From contig NZ_JHWV01000012.1 of NCBI RefSeq assembly GCF_000622005.1, forward strand, positions 1 through 64,000: a stretch of 64,000 bases of DNA. The letters run 5' to 3'. The translations under genes were made by a program, and so were the position numbers. Shown here piece after piece: positions 16,454-25,108 of this stretch (within the stretch, counting starts at the first letter, position 1; each line of letters opens with the position of its first letter). Source of the stretch: Anaerovibrio sp. RM50. GTDB taxonomy: Bacteria > Bacillota > Negativicutes > Selenomonadales > Selenomonadaceae. A model generated the notes under the pieces. That model was not told where the DNA came from and ran no database searches. It saw only the letters and a list, made by a program, of their open reading frames with translations.

Positions 16454-18262
16454 ATGAAGAAAGTTCTTTGGCTGGCATTTAATGCCAAATTTTCCCACAC
16501 CTCCCTGACGGTCCGCTATCTTCGTCAGGCGGCGGCCAAGCTTAATATTGAGTCGGAGATTTTGGAGCTTACCATTAATAATTACGTGCCGGATATTCTC
16601 AGTGAAATTTATGAGCATAAGCCGGATATTATTGGCATTTCCTGCTATATCTGGAACATTGAGCTGATAAAACATACCCTCCCACTGGTTAGGAAGGTAT
16701 TGCCAGATTCCCTTATTATTTGTGGTGGTCCCGAGGTTTCCTACGAAGTGGCTGACTTTATGAAGAATAATCCTGCCGTGGATTTCGTGGTTCGGGGGGA
16801 AGGGGAGGAAGCTGTTATGGAGCTTCTGGACCTTGTCATTAATCAGGGGGCTATTAATAATGAAAGAAAGCTCACTGTGCCTCCCCAAAATCCCGGGATT
16901 GCCTGGCGGGATAAAATAATTCACGAGGGGCAGGCTGTAACTGTGGCGGCCATGGATAATCCGGCTCTGTTGAAGCTGCCATTTCCATATATTGATGGGG
17001 AAATGGAGGAAATCAAGGAGAAGATTCTCTACTACGAGACCTCCCGGGGCTGTCCCTTCTCCTGCGCCTATTGCCTCTCCTGTGCCACCGCCGGGGTCCG
17101 TTACCGCTCCTTGGAGGAAGTATTTAAGGAGCTGGGCTTCTTTGTGGCCCATGATGTGCGGCAGGTGAAATTCGTGGATCGTACATTTAATGCCAAAAAA
17201 GCTCATTTCTTACCGATTATTCAGTTTATCAGGGATTTGCCCCCGGATTGCCGCACCAATTTCCATTTTGAGGTGGCGGTGGACTATCTTGACGGGGAAA
17301 CCATTGAGGTGCTTCAGTCAATGCCAAAGGGCAGGGTCCAGCTGGAAATCGGGGTTCAGACCACCAACAAGGAGGTGCTGAAGCGCATTTCCCGGGTAAA
17401 CCACTGGGAGGATATTTGCCGAAACATCAGGGCTTTGCAGAAAAACCGCAATATGCACATTCATACGGATCTTATTATCGGCCTCCCCGGGGAGGATCTG
17501 GCCTCCTTCGGCCAGTCCTTTAACGATTTGTACAGCCTCCATACGGACATGCTGCAGCTGGGATTTTTGAAGTTTTTGAAGGGCTCCGCCATGATGGAGC
17601 TGGTGGAGAAATACCAGTATCAGTATATGGATATTGGTCCATACGAGGTTTTGTCCAATGATGTTATGGATTATGGTGAGATTCGCTGGCTCCATATTTT
17701 CGAGGAGGTTTTCGAGCTGTATCATAATGCCGGGCGATGCCTGAAATCCATGGAATATATGATAGATAATTTCTTTGGGGGCAATGCCTTCGGGTTTTAT
17801 TCCCGCTTTACGGATTATTGGGAAAAGCTGGGAAACCACAGGCGGGCCATCAGTGCAAAGAGCCTTTACGGCTATCTGTGGGATTTCTTTGAAATAGTGG
17901 CAGGTGCTGATGACCAGCATGACGACATGGACAATTGTCGCCTTATAATGGACAATCTCATGCGTTTTGATGCTCTTACTGCTGACAGCGGCCAGAACAG
18001 GCCTGAATTTCTCAATTGGAACAGGGAAAAATATCAGGAGCAGACCGCGGCCTTTTGGCGTGACAAGCTCCCTAAGGGGCAGAATGCCTCTGATCTTATT
18101 GGCGGGTTTAAATTCACCAACTGGCGGGAGCTGAACAAGAAATATCACATTGAGGTTTTTGATGCCCCCCATCCTCAGACATTGCTGTTTATATACGAGA
18201 ACAGGGTATTTGACAGGGTAATAGAGGTAAATATTAAGGCACCAGTCCGGGAATCATATTAG
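16454..18262 (+). CDS. B12-binding domain radical SAM protein (DUF4080)
   Basis: This 602-residue protein opens with a cobalamin-binding Rossmann domain (MKKVLWLAFNAKFSHTSLTV; ICGGPEVSYE at about 95). The radical SAM domain has its [4Fe-4S] cysteines at C200, C204 and C207 in GCPFSCAYC. The C-terminal part from about 400 matches DUF4080. Family members are common in anaerobic Bacillota, and their reaction is not known to me. Methylation or another radical change on an unidentified substrate is expected. GGAG lies nine bases above the ATG. It is divergent from the Nif11-like small gene and closed by a terminator. Confidence 0.87.
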   Translation: MKKVLWLAFNAKFSHTSLTVRYLRQAAAKLNIESEILELTINNYVPDILSEIYEHKPDIIGISCYIWNIELIKHTLPLVRKVLPDSLIICGGPEVSYEVADFMKNNPAVDFVVRGEGEEAVMELLDLVINQGAINNERKLTVPPQNPGIAWRDKIIHEGQAVTVAAMDNPALLKLPFPYIDGEMEEIKEKILYYETSRGCPFSCAYCLSCATAGVRYRSLEEVFKELGFFVAHDVRQVKFVDRTFNAKKAHFLPIIQFIRDLPPDCRTNFHFEVAVDYLDGETIEVLQSMPKGRVQLEIGVQTTNKEVLKRISRVNHWEDICRNIRALQKNRNMHIHTDLIIGLPGEDLASFGQSFNDLYSLHTDMLQLGFLKFLKGSAMMELVEKYQYQYMDIGPYEVLSNDVMDYGEIRWLHIFEEVFELYHNAGRCLKSMEYMIDNFFGGNAFGFYSRFTDYWEKLGNHRRAISAKSLYGYLWDFFEIVAGADDQHDDMDNCRLIMDNLMRFDALTADSGQNRPEFLNWNREKYQEQTAAFWRDKLPKGQNASDLIGGFKFTNWRELNKKYHIEVFDAPHPQTLLFIYENRVFDRVIEVNIKAPVRESY

Positions 18263-18288
18263 GATATTAATCTACATAATTAATCTTT

Positions 18289-18323
18289 AAAGAGGTTGCT
18301 GAAAATTCAGCACCTCTTTTTTG
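18289..18323 (+). terminator. Terminator of the DUF4080 gene
   Basis: AAGAGGTTGCTGAA faces TTCAGCACCTCTT with one mismatch, followed by TTTTTT. Confidence 0.85.
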
Positions 18324-18457
18324 TCATTCAGGGGTCAATTTGCACCATTGGGAAGATTTTTATCGTTTCTGCTATAACGAAATATTATACTAACCATAAG
18401 AAAAAGTGCACTGATTTACGAAACGAGCAATGAAATTATATTTAGGAGGTGTGTAGT

Positions 18458-19966
18458 ATGGAATTATCCCATGAAATGAAGGGTATGGCAATTGAGCCCA
18501 TTACGTTATCATTGGTTTTCAAAAAATATGGTTTGCTGCTTGGTTTTTTGGCAATGGGGGCAATTTTTATGATGCCAACCCCGGCGGATCTTACCACAGC
18601 TGGCCATCGCATGCTGGGTATACTGGTATTTGCAGTTATAATCTGGATTACAGAAACTGTATCCTACCCGGTCAGTGCCACAATTATCGCCACTTTAATG
18701 ATCCTGTGTCTGGGCCTGGCCCCGAACCCGCAGGACCCAACAGCTCTTATGGGGACCTCCGGTGCAATTAAAACAGCCTTTACGGGAATCAGCGCCAGCG
18801 GAACGGTTTTGGTAGGCGCGGCCCTGTTTTTGGCAGCCGGCATGATGCACACGGGACTTGACAAGCGGATAGCCCTGTTTGTTCTGTCCAAGGTAGGTGC
18901 AAAAACCAACAGGATTTTGGCAGGCATGATTTTTGTAGGCTTTGTACTGGCATTCTTCGTTCCCAGTACCACAGCCCGTGTAGGCTGCATAGTTCCAATC
19001 GTCCTCGGTATAATAGCCGCTTTCAAAATGGAGCGGAACAGCCGCTTCGCCGCACTGCTGATGATCGCAACAGTTCACGCAGCCAGTATCTGGAATATTG
19101 GTATCAAGACCGCGGCGGCCCAGAACATGGTGGCCCTTGGGTTTATCGACAAGCAGCTGGGTGCCAATATAACCTGGACTGAGTGGTTTATTGCAGCAGC
19201 TCCTTATGCAGCTATTATGTCAGTAGTTCTGTATTTCCTTTGCTGGAAGATATTACCACCTGAAATGAATGAGGTGGCAGGCGGGGATGCCACAGTAAAG
19301 GAAGCACGGAAGGAATTGGGACCAATGAAGTCCTCAGAAAAGAAGCTTTTGCTGATATCCGTGGGTCTGCTGTTCCTCTGGGTTACTGAAAAAATTCTTC
19401 ACCCGTTGGACACCACCACTTCCACTGTAATCGCCATCACATTAATGTTTATGCCGGGAATCGGTATTATGACCTGGAAGGAAGCCCAGTCCCGTATTTC
19501 CTGGGGCACACTGGTACTCTTTGGTATCGGCATCAGCATGGGGTCGGCCCTGCTGTCCACTCAGGCAGCTTCATGGCTGGCCAATCAGCTTTCAGTAGGC
19601 TTTGGCCTTGCAGGCATGAGCGTGTTTATGGTATTTGCCATTCTGGCACTGTTCCTCATCGTTGTACACATTGGCTTTGCCAGTGCCACAGCTGTTGCAT
19701 CATCAATGATTCCGATTATGATTGCAGTGCTGCAGGGCTTGGACAATCCTCTGCTGAACATCGTGGGAATCACCATGGTACTGCAGTTTGTAGTAAGCTT
19801 CGGCTTTATTCTGCCGGTTAATTCCCCACAGGGAATTCTGGCCTTTGCCACTGAGACATTTACCGCCAAGGATTGTATTAAGGTAGGTTTGCCGATTACC
19901 ATTATCGGTTATCTCCTGCTGCTGGTATTCTCACAGACCTATTGGAAGTTCCTGGGAATTTTCTGA
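18458..19966 (+). CDS. DASS (SLC13) family carboxylate transporter
   Basis: The ATG at 18458 has AGGAGG eight bases upstream; the frame extends to a GTG at 18449 inside that site. The 502-residue protein has about 11-12 membrane helices. It carries SLC13/CitT features: PVSATIIATLMI early, the first substrate loop FFVPSTTARVG with its S-T-T, and the second copy GFILPVNSPQGI near the C terminus. It should import a di- or tricarboxylate (succinate, malate, citrate, tartrate) with sodium or by exchange. A LytTR/LytS two-component pair follows 300 bases downstream and may control it. The substrate is inferred. Confidence 0.87.
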   Translation: MELSHEMKGMAIEPITLSLVFKKYGLLLGFLAMGAIFMMPTPADLTTAGHRMLGILVFAVIIWITETVSYPVSATIIATLMILCLGLAPNPQDPTALMGTSGAIKTAFTGISASGTVLVGAALFLAAGMMHTGLDKRIALFVLSKVGAKTNRILAGMIFVGFVLAFFVPSTTARVGCIVPIVLGIIAAFKMERNSRFAALLMIATVHAASIWNIGIKTAAAQNMVALGFIDKQLGANITWTEWFIAAAPYAAIMSVVLYFLCWKILPPEMNEVAGGDATVKEARKELGPMKSSEKKLLLISVGLLFLWVTEKILHPLDTTTSTVIAITLMFMPGIGIMTWKEAQSRISWGTLVLFGIGISMGSALLSTQAASWLANQLSVGFGLAGMSVFMVFAILALFLIVVHIGFASATAVASSMIPIMIAVLQGLDNPLLNIVGITMVLQFVVSFGFILPVNSPQGILAFATETFTAKDCIKVGLPITIIGYLLLLVFSQTYWKFLGIF

Positions 19967-19992
19967 CAGATGGAGCGACAAAAATATTAAAG

Positions 19993-20136
19993 TATAACGA
20001 GCTTTAAGATGTCCCCCACCTCTTTAGGTGGAGGAAAACAAACTACAACAGCTGGCGAGCATATCTCCCAGCTCGTTGAAACGCTAATTGGAAGATTTTT
20101 CTTCTAAAGAAGAAAAATTTGAACAATGGCGTTATA
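19993..20136 (+). repeat. Structured dispersed repeat, copy 1 (144 bp)
   Basis: It runs from TATAACGAGC to GGCGTTATA and is nearly identical to copies at 26280-26423 and 27263-27439. Two foldable parts are visible. AACGAGCT..AGCTCGTT encloses hairpins CCCACCTCTTTAGGTGG and AGCTGG..CCAGCT. AACGC..GCGTT encloses a TTTTTCTTC/GAAGAAAAA hairpin. The ends are inverted (TATAACG/CGTTATA), as in a MITE inserted at TA. It holds no ORF and accounts for most of the 300-base gap after the DASS gene. Confidence 0.85.
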
Positions 20137-20153
20137 ATATTGGTTAAATTATT

Positions 20154-20184
20154 AAAGGGAGGAAGCTTGGCTTTCTCCCTTTAG
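20154..20184 (+). terminator. Terminator downstream of repeat copy 1
   Basis: AAAGGGAGGAAGC faces GCTTTCTCCCTTT around TTG, followed by TTTAG. It would end transcripts from the DASS gene or from the repeat. Confidence 0.65.
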
Positions 20185-20266
20185 TTAATTGAATTGTACT
20201 GTGGTAAATGATAGAATTAAGGCGAGTGCAAAGGCAATTTTTTTGTACATGAAAGGGTGAGGATAG

Positions 20267-21040
20267 ATGCTACGGGCAGTGATAGTTGATGACGAGCAGC
20301 CTATTTGTGATGATATTGAATATTTGTTGGAGGCCCACCCGGATATATCGGTGGTGGCCAAGTTCCAGCAAAGTCAGCAGGCCCTGGCCTATCTTCAGCA
20401 AAATCCCTGTGATCTTCTGTTTTTGGATATAAAAATGCCGGGTATGAGCGGTCTGGAATTTGCCGAATGTCTGGCCACACTGAAGCTAACTCCCATGATT
20501 ATTTTTGTGACCGCATACGAGGAATATGCGTTGCCTGCTTTTGAAACAAATGCGGTGGCCTATTTGACCAAGCCCCTTGGGCAGGCCAGGCTCACCAAGG
20601 CCCTCAGAAAAGTGCGTTCACTGTTTTCCATGGTGGACAAGGAGGAGGCGGCGGCTCAATCGGGTTCCCTTCCGGGGACTCCACATTCCCAGGGGACTAC
20701 TCATTATCGTCCCATCAGCGTTCAAAAGGGCAGTGCCCTGGTTCCTGTGCAGCAACGGGATATTATTCTGGCCTACGTGAAGGAAAAGCTGGTGTTTCTC
20801 CGCACCAACGAGGGGGATTTTCAGCTGTCCATGACTCTTGCGGAGCTGGAGGAGCTGCTGGATCCGGAGCTTTTCCTAAGGGTACACCGCCAATACATTG
20901 TCAATACTGAGGCCATAGCCAAGGTGATTCCCTGGTTCCACGGCTCCTATATGCTGGGCATGAAGGACAAGGAGGCCACGGAAATCCCTGTGAGCCGCAA
21001 GCATATTCCCGAGGTTCGCCAGGTGCTGGGGATAAAATGA
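20267..21040 (+). CDS. LytTR-family response regulator
   Basis: This 257-residue protein is a receiver (acidic VIVDDEQP, phospho-acceptor D54 in LLFLDIKMPGMSG) joined to a C-terminal LytTR DNA-binding domain from about 150 (ILAYVKEKLVFL, FLRVHRQYIVN, IPVSRKHIPEVRQVLG). It binds direct repeats upstream of targets in its family. GGTGAGG precedes the ATG. It is followed 55 bases later by its LytS-type kinase. The DASS transporter upstream is the likeliest target, as in LytST control of carboxylate carriers. Confidence 0.92.
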   Translation: MLRAVIVDDEQPICDDIEYLLEAHPDISVVAKFQQSQQALAYLQQNPCDLLFLDIKMPGMSGLEFAECLATLKLTPMIIFVTAYEEYALPAFETNAVAYLTKPLGQARLTKALRKVRSLFSMVDKEEAAAQSGSLPGTPHSQGTTHYRPISVQKGSALVPVQQRDIILAYVKEKLVFLRTNEGDFQLSMTLAELEELLDPELFLRVHRQYIVNTEAIAKVIPWFHGSYMLGMKDKEATEIPVSRKHIPEVRQVLGIK

Positions 21041-21095
21041 GATTAAAAACTGTTAGCTTGGATATATTTAGGCCTGAAGGAATGGAAGTGACATC

Positions 21096-22766
21096 ATGGC
21101 ATTATTGTTTGATCTGCTGGGAGATGTGTGTTTCTCCACGGTAATAGCCTATCTTTTGGGACGCAACCGCAAGGCAATGACCATGGCCATGGCGCCTGTG
21201 ACGTGGAAGTCATGGGCTGTATTTACGGCAGTATTTTCCTTATTATCCATTATATCCTCCTATTATGGCACCCGTCTGGAGGGGGCTTTGGCTAGCACCA
21301 GAATTGTGGGTACCCTGATGGGTGGAATTATAGGTGGTCCCTGGGTGGGGGCCAGTGTAGGGCTTATCGGGGCCCTGCATCGGTACAGTTTGGGAGGCTT
21401 CACCGCTTCCTCATGTGCAGTTGCTACCTTTTTAGTAGGCATTTTGGCGGGGATACTGCGCCAGAAGGTGGGCTTTCATCGTCTTGACTGGCGAATGGCA
21501 GCAGCCATGGCTCTGACCGCTGAGCTCATTCAAAAGGGTCTTACTTTGGCTTTTGCCAAGCCCTTTGAGGCGGCCTTGGCCTTCGAGAAGGCTGCAGCAA
21601 TACCTACAACTTTGGTTACAATAGTGGGAACCACTCTTTTTGTAATGATTTTAAAGGACATGCAGCTCCAGACAGAGCTCAGCGGGGCAAGATTTGCCCA
21701 TCTGGCCCTGTCCATTGCGGGACAGACCCTGAAATGGCTGCGGGAGGGCCTTTCAAGGGCCAGTGCCCAAAGGGTGGTGGAGCTGATTTACCGCCTTACC
21801 AAAGTAGATGCAGTTTCAATAACTAATGAAAATAAAATTCTTGCCTTCATAGGTGTGGGCAGCGATCATCATTTGCCGGGGGGAGATATATTATCTCCTG
21901 CCACCATGGAAGCCATGAATGAAGGCAGAATTGTGGTATTCCAGGACGGGGCCCAGTGCCCGGAGCCGGGGTGTCCCCTGGTTTGCGGTGTAGTAGCCCC
22001 ATTGATGCCACGGGATAAGGCGGTGGGGACCCTAAAGCTCTACAGAACCCACAAGAACAGCTTATCAGTGGCAGAAATTCAGCTGGTACAGGATTTGGCC
22101 CAGCTTTTGTCCCGTCAGCTGGCCATTCATGAGCTGGATCAGCAGCAGCTTTTGGCTGAGCGGGCGGAATTAAAGGCCTTGCGGGCCCAGATAAATCCTC
22201 ATTTTTTGTTTAATACCTTATCAAATATTATGTCCTTTTGCCGTACGGCGCCGGATACGGCCCGAATGCTTTTGGAGGAGCTGTCGGAAATGCTTCATTT
22301 CAGCTTTGCCAAGCATGAGGACAAGGTGACGGTGGAGGAGGAATTTTCCAGTGTGGCCTCCTATATTGAAATATTGAAGGTGCGCTTTGGCTCCCGCTTA
22401 TCAGTGGAGCTGGAGGTGGACCCGAAGGTGAATAATTGTCTCCTACCTACATTTTCCTTGCAGCCTATTGTGGAAAATGCCCTTTTGCATGGCCTTTTTT
22501 CCAAGCCGGCGGATTGCCGCCTGGCCATAAGCATTAAGGAGGAAAAAGAGCGGCTGGTGGTCAGTGTATCCGATAACGGCATTGGTATGACGGAGGAGGA
22601 GTGTAAGAAGCTGATGGAGGACAAAACTGGGGGCATTGGCCTTTCCAACGTCCGTCATCGTATTGACAGCCTTTATTCCGGTCGGGGCACATTGGAGCTT
22701 CATTCCCAAAAGGGGGAAGGCACAGAGGTTATCTACAAAATTCCATTGGAGAGAAAATATGACTGA
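21096..22766 (+). CDS. LytS-type sensor histidine kinase (5TMR-LYT, GAF, HisK)
   Basis: This 556-residue protein has a multi-helix 5TM_5TMR_LYT sensor (to about 190; GTLMGGIIGGPWVGASVGLI), a GAF-like domain (about 215-345; CPEPGCPLVCG) and a LytS kinase core: RAQINPHFLFNTLSNI with H369, then LQPIVENALLHGL and VSDNGIGM, GGIGLSNVRHRI. It should phosphorylate the LytTR regulator before it. In B. subtilis and S. aureus LytS proteins respond to pyruvate or membrane state. The ligand here is unknown. Its stop overlaps the next gene start by eight bases, so that gene is translationally coupled. Confidence 0.9.
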   Translation: MALLFDLLGDVCFSTVIAYLLGRNRKAMTMAMAPVTWKSWAVFTAVFSLLSIISSYYGTRLEGALASTRIVGTLMGGIIGGPWVGASVGLIGALHRYSLGGFTASSCAVATFLVGILAGILRQKVGFHRLDWRMAAAMALTAELIQKGLTLAFAKPFEAALAFEKAAAIPTTLVTIVGTTLFVMILKDMQLQTELSGARFAHLALSIAGQTLKWLREGLSRASAQRVVELIYRLTKVDAVSITNENKILAFIGVGSDHHLPGGDILSPATMEAMNEGRIVVFQDGAQCPEPGCPLVCGVVAPLMPRDKAVGTLKLYRTHKNSLSVAEIQLVQDLAQLLSRQLAIHELDQQQLLAERAELKALRAQINPHFLFNTLSNIMSFCRTAPDTARMLLEELSEMLHFSFAKHEDKVTVEEEFSSVASYIEILKVRFGSRLSVELEVDPKVNNCLLPTFSLQPIVENALLHGLFSKPADCRLAISIKEEKERLVVSVSDNGIGMTEEECKKLMEDKTGGIGLSNVRHRIDSLYSGRGTLELHSQKGEGTEVIYKIPLERKYD

Positions 22767-23745
22767 TTCCGTATATAATACATTTTCTGAATATCTGATA
22801 AACCGTTATGGGGAAAAGACCTATAAATTGCCAATAGCCCTGAATCCTTTATATATTGATGAAAATGGTGTTACGAGAAGCTACACCTGCCCAAACAGGG
22901 ACGGAACCTGCGGTGTGGCGGGCTGTACATTTTGCGGGGAAATCGGCACGGGCTATGAAAATCTCCCGGCGGAGATGAGCATTACGGAGCAAATTGCGGC
23001 CAACAAGGCCCATATTGTTCCAAAATACAAGGCCACAAAGTTTATTCCCTATCTTCAGAATTTCACCAACACCTACATGCCCCTTGATACCTTCAGGGCG
23101 TTTCTGGAGGAAGCGGCCAGTGCCGAAGGGGTGGTGGCGGTATATATTGCCACAAGGCCTGATTGTGTGCGGGAGGACTATTTGCAGATAATGAGGGATA
23201 TGGCCCAAAAGTACAACATAGAAATTTGCGTGGAGCTGGGACTTCAGACAGTGAATTATCACACCTTGGATAAGATTAATCGGGGCCATAGTCTGGCAGA
23301 ATTTATTGACGCTATTTTAAGGGTAAAAAAATATGGGCTGCAAACCTGTGCCCATCTTATTCTCAATCTCCCCTGGGATACGGACAGGGATGCCATTGAG
23401 GCGGCCCATATAATGTCAGCCCTTCAGCTGGATCAGGTGAAGCTCCATGCCCTGTATATCGTAAAGGGCACCGTAATGGCGGAGCAGTACGAAAAAGGCG
23501 AGCTGGAGCTTATTGGCAGGGACGAATACCAAAAACGGGTAATTCTCTTTTTGCGCCATCTGTCCCCAAATATTGTATTGCAGCGGGTAATTGGCCGTGC
23601 CCCGGCGGAAAATACCCTGTTCAGCAACTGGTCCACGGGCTGGTTCAAAATCCGTGACGGCATTATCCGCCAAATGGAGGAGCAGGGCTTTAAGCAGGGG
23701 GATTGCTGCGATTATCTGAATGGCGCTGCATTGAGGAATTTTTAA
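22759..23745 (+). CDS. TIGR01212-family radical SAM protein (YhcC-like)
   Basis: The start is the ATG at 22759 (MTDSVYNTFSEYLINRYGEK), overlapping lytS by eight bases with GGAGAG upstream; the longer open frame lies inside lytS. The 328-residue enzyme has the unusual long-spaced cluster motif with C44, C56 and C59 (CPNRDGTCGVAGCTFC), characteristic of TIGR01212/YhcC. Later motifs include ATRPDCV and ELGLQTVNYHTL. It probably acts on an RNA or protein, but the family's reaction is not settled to my knowledge. Co-transcription with lytST appears to be positional only. Confidence 0.9.
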   Translation: MTDSVYNTFSEYLINRYGEKTYKLPIALNPLYIDENGVTRSYTCPNRDGTCGVAGCTFCGEIGTGYENLPAEMSITEQIAANKAHIVPKYKATKFIPYLQNFTNTYMPLDTFRAFLEEAASAEGVVAVYIATRPDCVREDYLQIMRDMAQKYNIEICVELGLQTVNYHTLDKINRGHSLAEFIDAILRVKKYGLQTCAHLILNLPWDTDRDAIEAAHIMSALQLDQVKLHALYIVKGTVMAEQYEKGELELIGRDEYQKRVILFLRHLSPNIVLQRVIGRAPAENTLFSNWSTGWFKIRDGIIRQMEEQGFKQGDCCDYLNGAALRNF

Positions 23746-23837
23746 GTGTTAAAATAACTGTAAATTACTGTTTTTCTGGTACCGAGTATTTTTTTGGAAA
23801 CGTATTGATTGGTTATTTATTGATGGGAGGGGTATCT

Positions 23838-24617
23838 GTGTCAGATGAAGTGGTAAAGTATGAAAAGAGCGATGGGGTGGCCCTTTTGACCTTAAACCGC
23901 CCGAAAAGCCTGAACTCCATGAGTTTGGAGCTGATTAACGGGTGGCTGGCGAAGCTGCATTTTGCCGAGCATGATCCTGATGTGCGGGTGGTGGTAATTA
24001 CAGGTGAGGGCCGGGGCTTCTGCGCCGGGGGCGATTTGCCTTCACTGGATAATTTGAAAACCACCGAGGAGCGGCGGAATTTTGTGGCCCAGGCGGGAAT
24101 GGTGGTCAAGCTTATCAGCAGTATGTCCAAGCCCGTTATTGCCATGGTGAACGGGGTGGCAGCAGGGGCTGGATTTAATATAGCCATTGCCTGCGATCTC
24201 TGTTATGCGGCTCAGGGTGTAAAATTTATCCAGAGCTTTGCCAACATAGGACTGGCACCGGACTGCGGCGGCTATTATTTTCTGGCCAAGACTGTGGGGC
24301 TGGCAAAGGCAAAGGAATTGATGTTCACCGCCCGTCCATTGGTTGCTGAGGAAGCCCGTTCACTGGGACTGGTAAATGATGTATTCCCTCCTGAGGAACT
24401 GAAGGAGAAAACCATGGCTGTGGCCAAACAGATTGCCGGGGCGGCTCCGTTGGCCCTGGCAATGATGAAAAAGGAAATAAACAACTACGGAGCAACCCTT
24501 GACGAAACCCTGACCTACGAAGCCATGGCCATGGCCATGCTGCTGGGCACAGAGGATTTCCAGGAGGGCATAAAGGCCTTCTCGGAAAAACGTGCCCCGG
24601 TGTTTAAGGGGAAATAA
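23838..24617 (+). CDS. Enoyl-CoA hydratase/isomerase family protein
   Basis: The GTG at 23838 is chosen because GGGAGGGG lies five bases upstream; an ATG at 23822 has no ribosome site. The 259-residue crotonase-fold protein has the oxyanion-hole motif GEGRGFCAGGDL, then GVAAGAGFNIAIACDLCYA, and GLAPDCGGYYFL at the position of the second acid (Asp rather than Glu, closer to PaaG-type isomerases). It acts on an acyl-CoA in the cytoplasm. No other fatty-acid or phenylacetate genes are adjacent, so the pathway is unknown. Confidence 0.87.
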   Translation: MSDEVVKYEKSDGVALLTLNRPKSLNSMSLELINGWLAKLHFAEHDPDVRVVVITGEGRGFCAGGDLPSLDNLKTTEERRNFVAQAGMVVKLISSMSKPVIAMVNGVAAGAGFNIAIACDLCYAAQGVKFIQSFANIGLAPDCGGYYFLAKTVGLAKAKELMFTARPLVAEEARSLGLVNDVFPPEELKEKTMAVAKQIAGAAPLALAMMKKEINNYGATLDETLTYEAMAMAMLLGTEDFQEGIKAFSEKRAPVFKGK

Positions 24618-24632
24618 AGAGTATTTTGCCTA

Positions 24633-24661
24633 TGGAAAAAATTGAACAAATGCGTTATAAT
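24633..24661 (+). promoter_or_regulatory. Promoter of the candidate antisense RNA
   Basis: A perfect TATAAT (24656-24661) lies 17 bases after TGGAAA. The stretch GAAAAAATTGAACAAATGCG matches the 3' end of the dispersed repeat with three mismatches in 25, so it may be a repeat remnant. Expected start near 24668. Confidence 0.5.
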
Positions 24662-24667
24662 AAGCAT

Positions 24668-24750
24668 AAGAGAAGAGGCAGTTGATGTTTTGCACCATCA
24701 GCTCCCTCCGTTAAAGTGGACAGGAACCGGTTGTGTGCCGGTTCCCTTTT
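24668..24750 (+). ncRNA. Candidate antisense RNA of a type I toxin-antitoxin locus
   Basis: Between the TATAAT at 24656 and a terminator (GGAACCGG 24723-24730, CCGGTTCC 24738-24745, then CTTTT) a transcript of about 80 bases is predicted. It contains a GTTGATG/CATCAGC hairpin. It runs opposite to, and just past the 3' end of, the small hydrophobic ORF at 24844-24764, so it would pair with the toxin mRNA's 3' region, as RatA does with txpA. A longer form could reach the terminator at 24937-24973. No transcript evidence is available here. Confidence 0.5.
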
Positions 24751-24763
24751 CATTTACAGAAGA

Positions 24764-24844
24764 TTAGCTCCTGATAAAATTCAGAAATGATACTAAGAAG
24801 TTTAGTAGGGCTACCAACAAGGATAGCTTTTCATATTTGCTCAT
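24764..24844 (-). CDS. Small hydrophobic peptide, probable type I toxin (26 aa)
   Basis: Read on the minus strand, GGGAGGTGATGCT precedes an ATG at 24844 and 26 codons to TAA at 24766. The peptide is MSKYEKLSLL followed by a hydrophobic helix and ends FLNFIRS. A short polar start, YE motif, one membrane helix and a basic end fit the holin-like/TxpA/BsrG group of type I toxins. A minus-strand TATAAT lies at 24909-24904. An oppositely oriented short RNA gene overlaps its 3' side. It is too short for usual gene callers. Toxicity is inferred. Confidence 0.6.
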   Translation of the reverse strand: MSKYEKLSLLVALLNFLVSFLNFIRS

Positions 24845-24936
24845 AGCATCACCTCCCCATACAGGATGGGAGGAAACCGATGACATCAATGCCTCTCATA
24901 CCAATTATACCAAATATTTGTTCTGAGTTCGATTCC

Positions 24937-24973
24937 AATAGGTCAGCCAGTTTTGGCTGACCTATTATTTTTT
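24937..24973 (+). terminator. Strong terminator upstream of the toxin promoter
   Basis: AATAGGTCAGCCA (24937-24949) pairs perfectly with TGGCTGACCTATT (24954-24966), then ATTTTTT. On the plus strand it would end a long antisense RNA covering the whole toxin gene, or shield the toxin promoter from read-through. Confidence 0.75.
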
Positions 24974-25108
24974 GGATAAGGAAACCGGACTGTAGTAGAA
25001 GCACATTGCTTGTATAATTAACAAAATGTGAATTTAATAAACGATTTATTTATAGAAATTCACATTTTGAAGATATATAATAGAAGTAAGCATTGGGGGT
25101 GAGTGGAC

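Noticed and set aside
16385-17206. 273-codon minus-strand frame over the DUF4080 gene start
   Set aside because: It covers the cobalamin-binding domain of the real gene and has no start signals.
24927-24936. GTTCGATTCC, resembling a tRNA T-loop
   Set aside because: No acceptor stem, anticodon arm or CCA end can be built around it. The following hairpin is a terminator.
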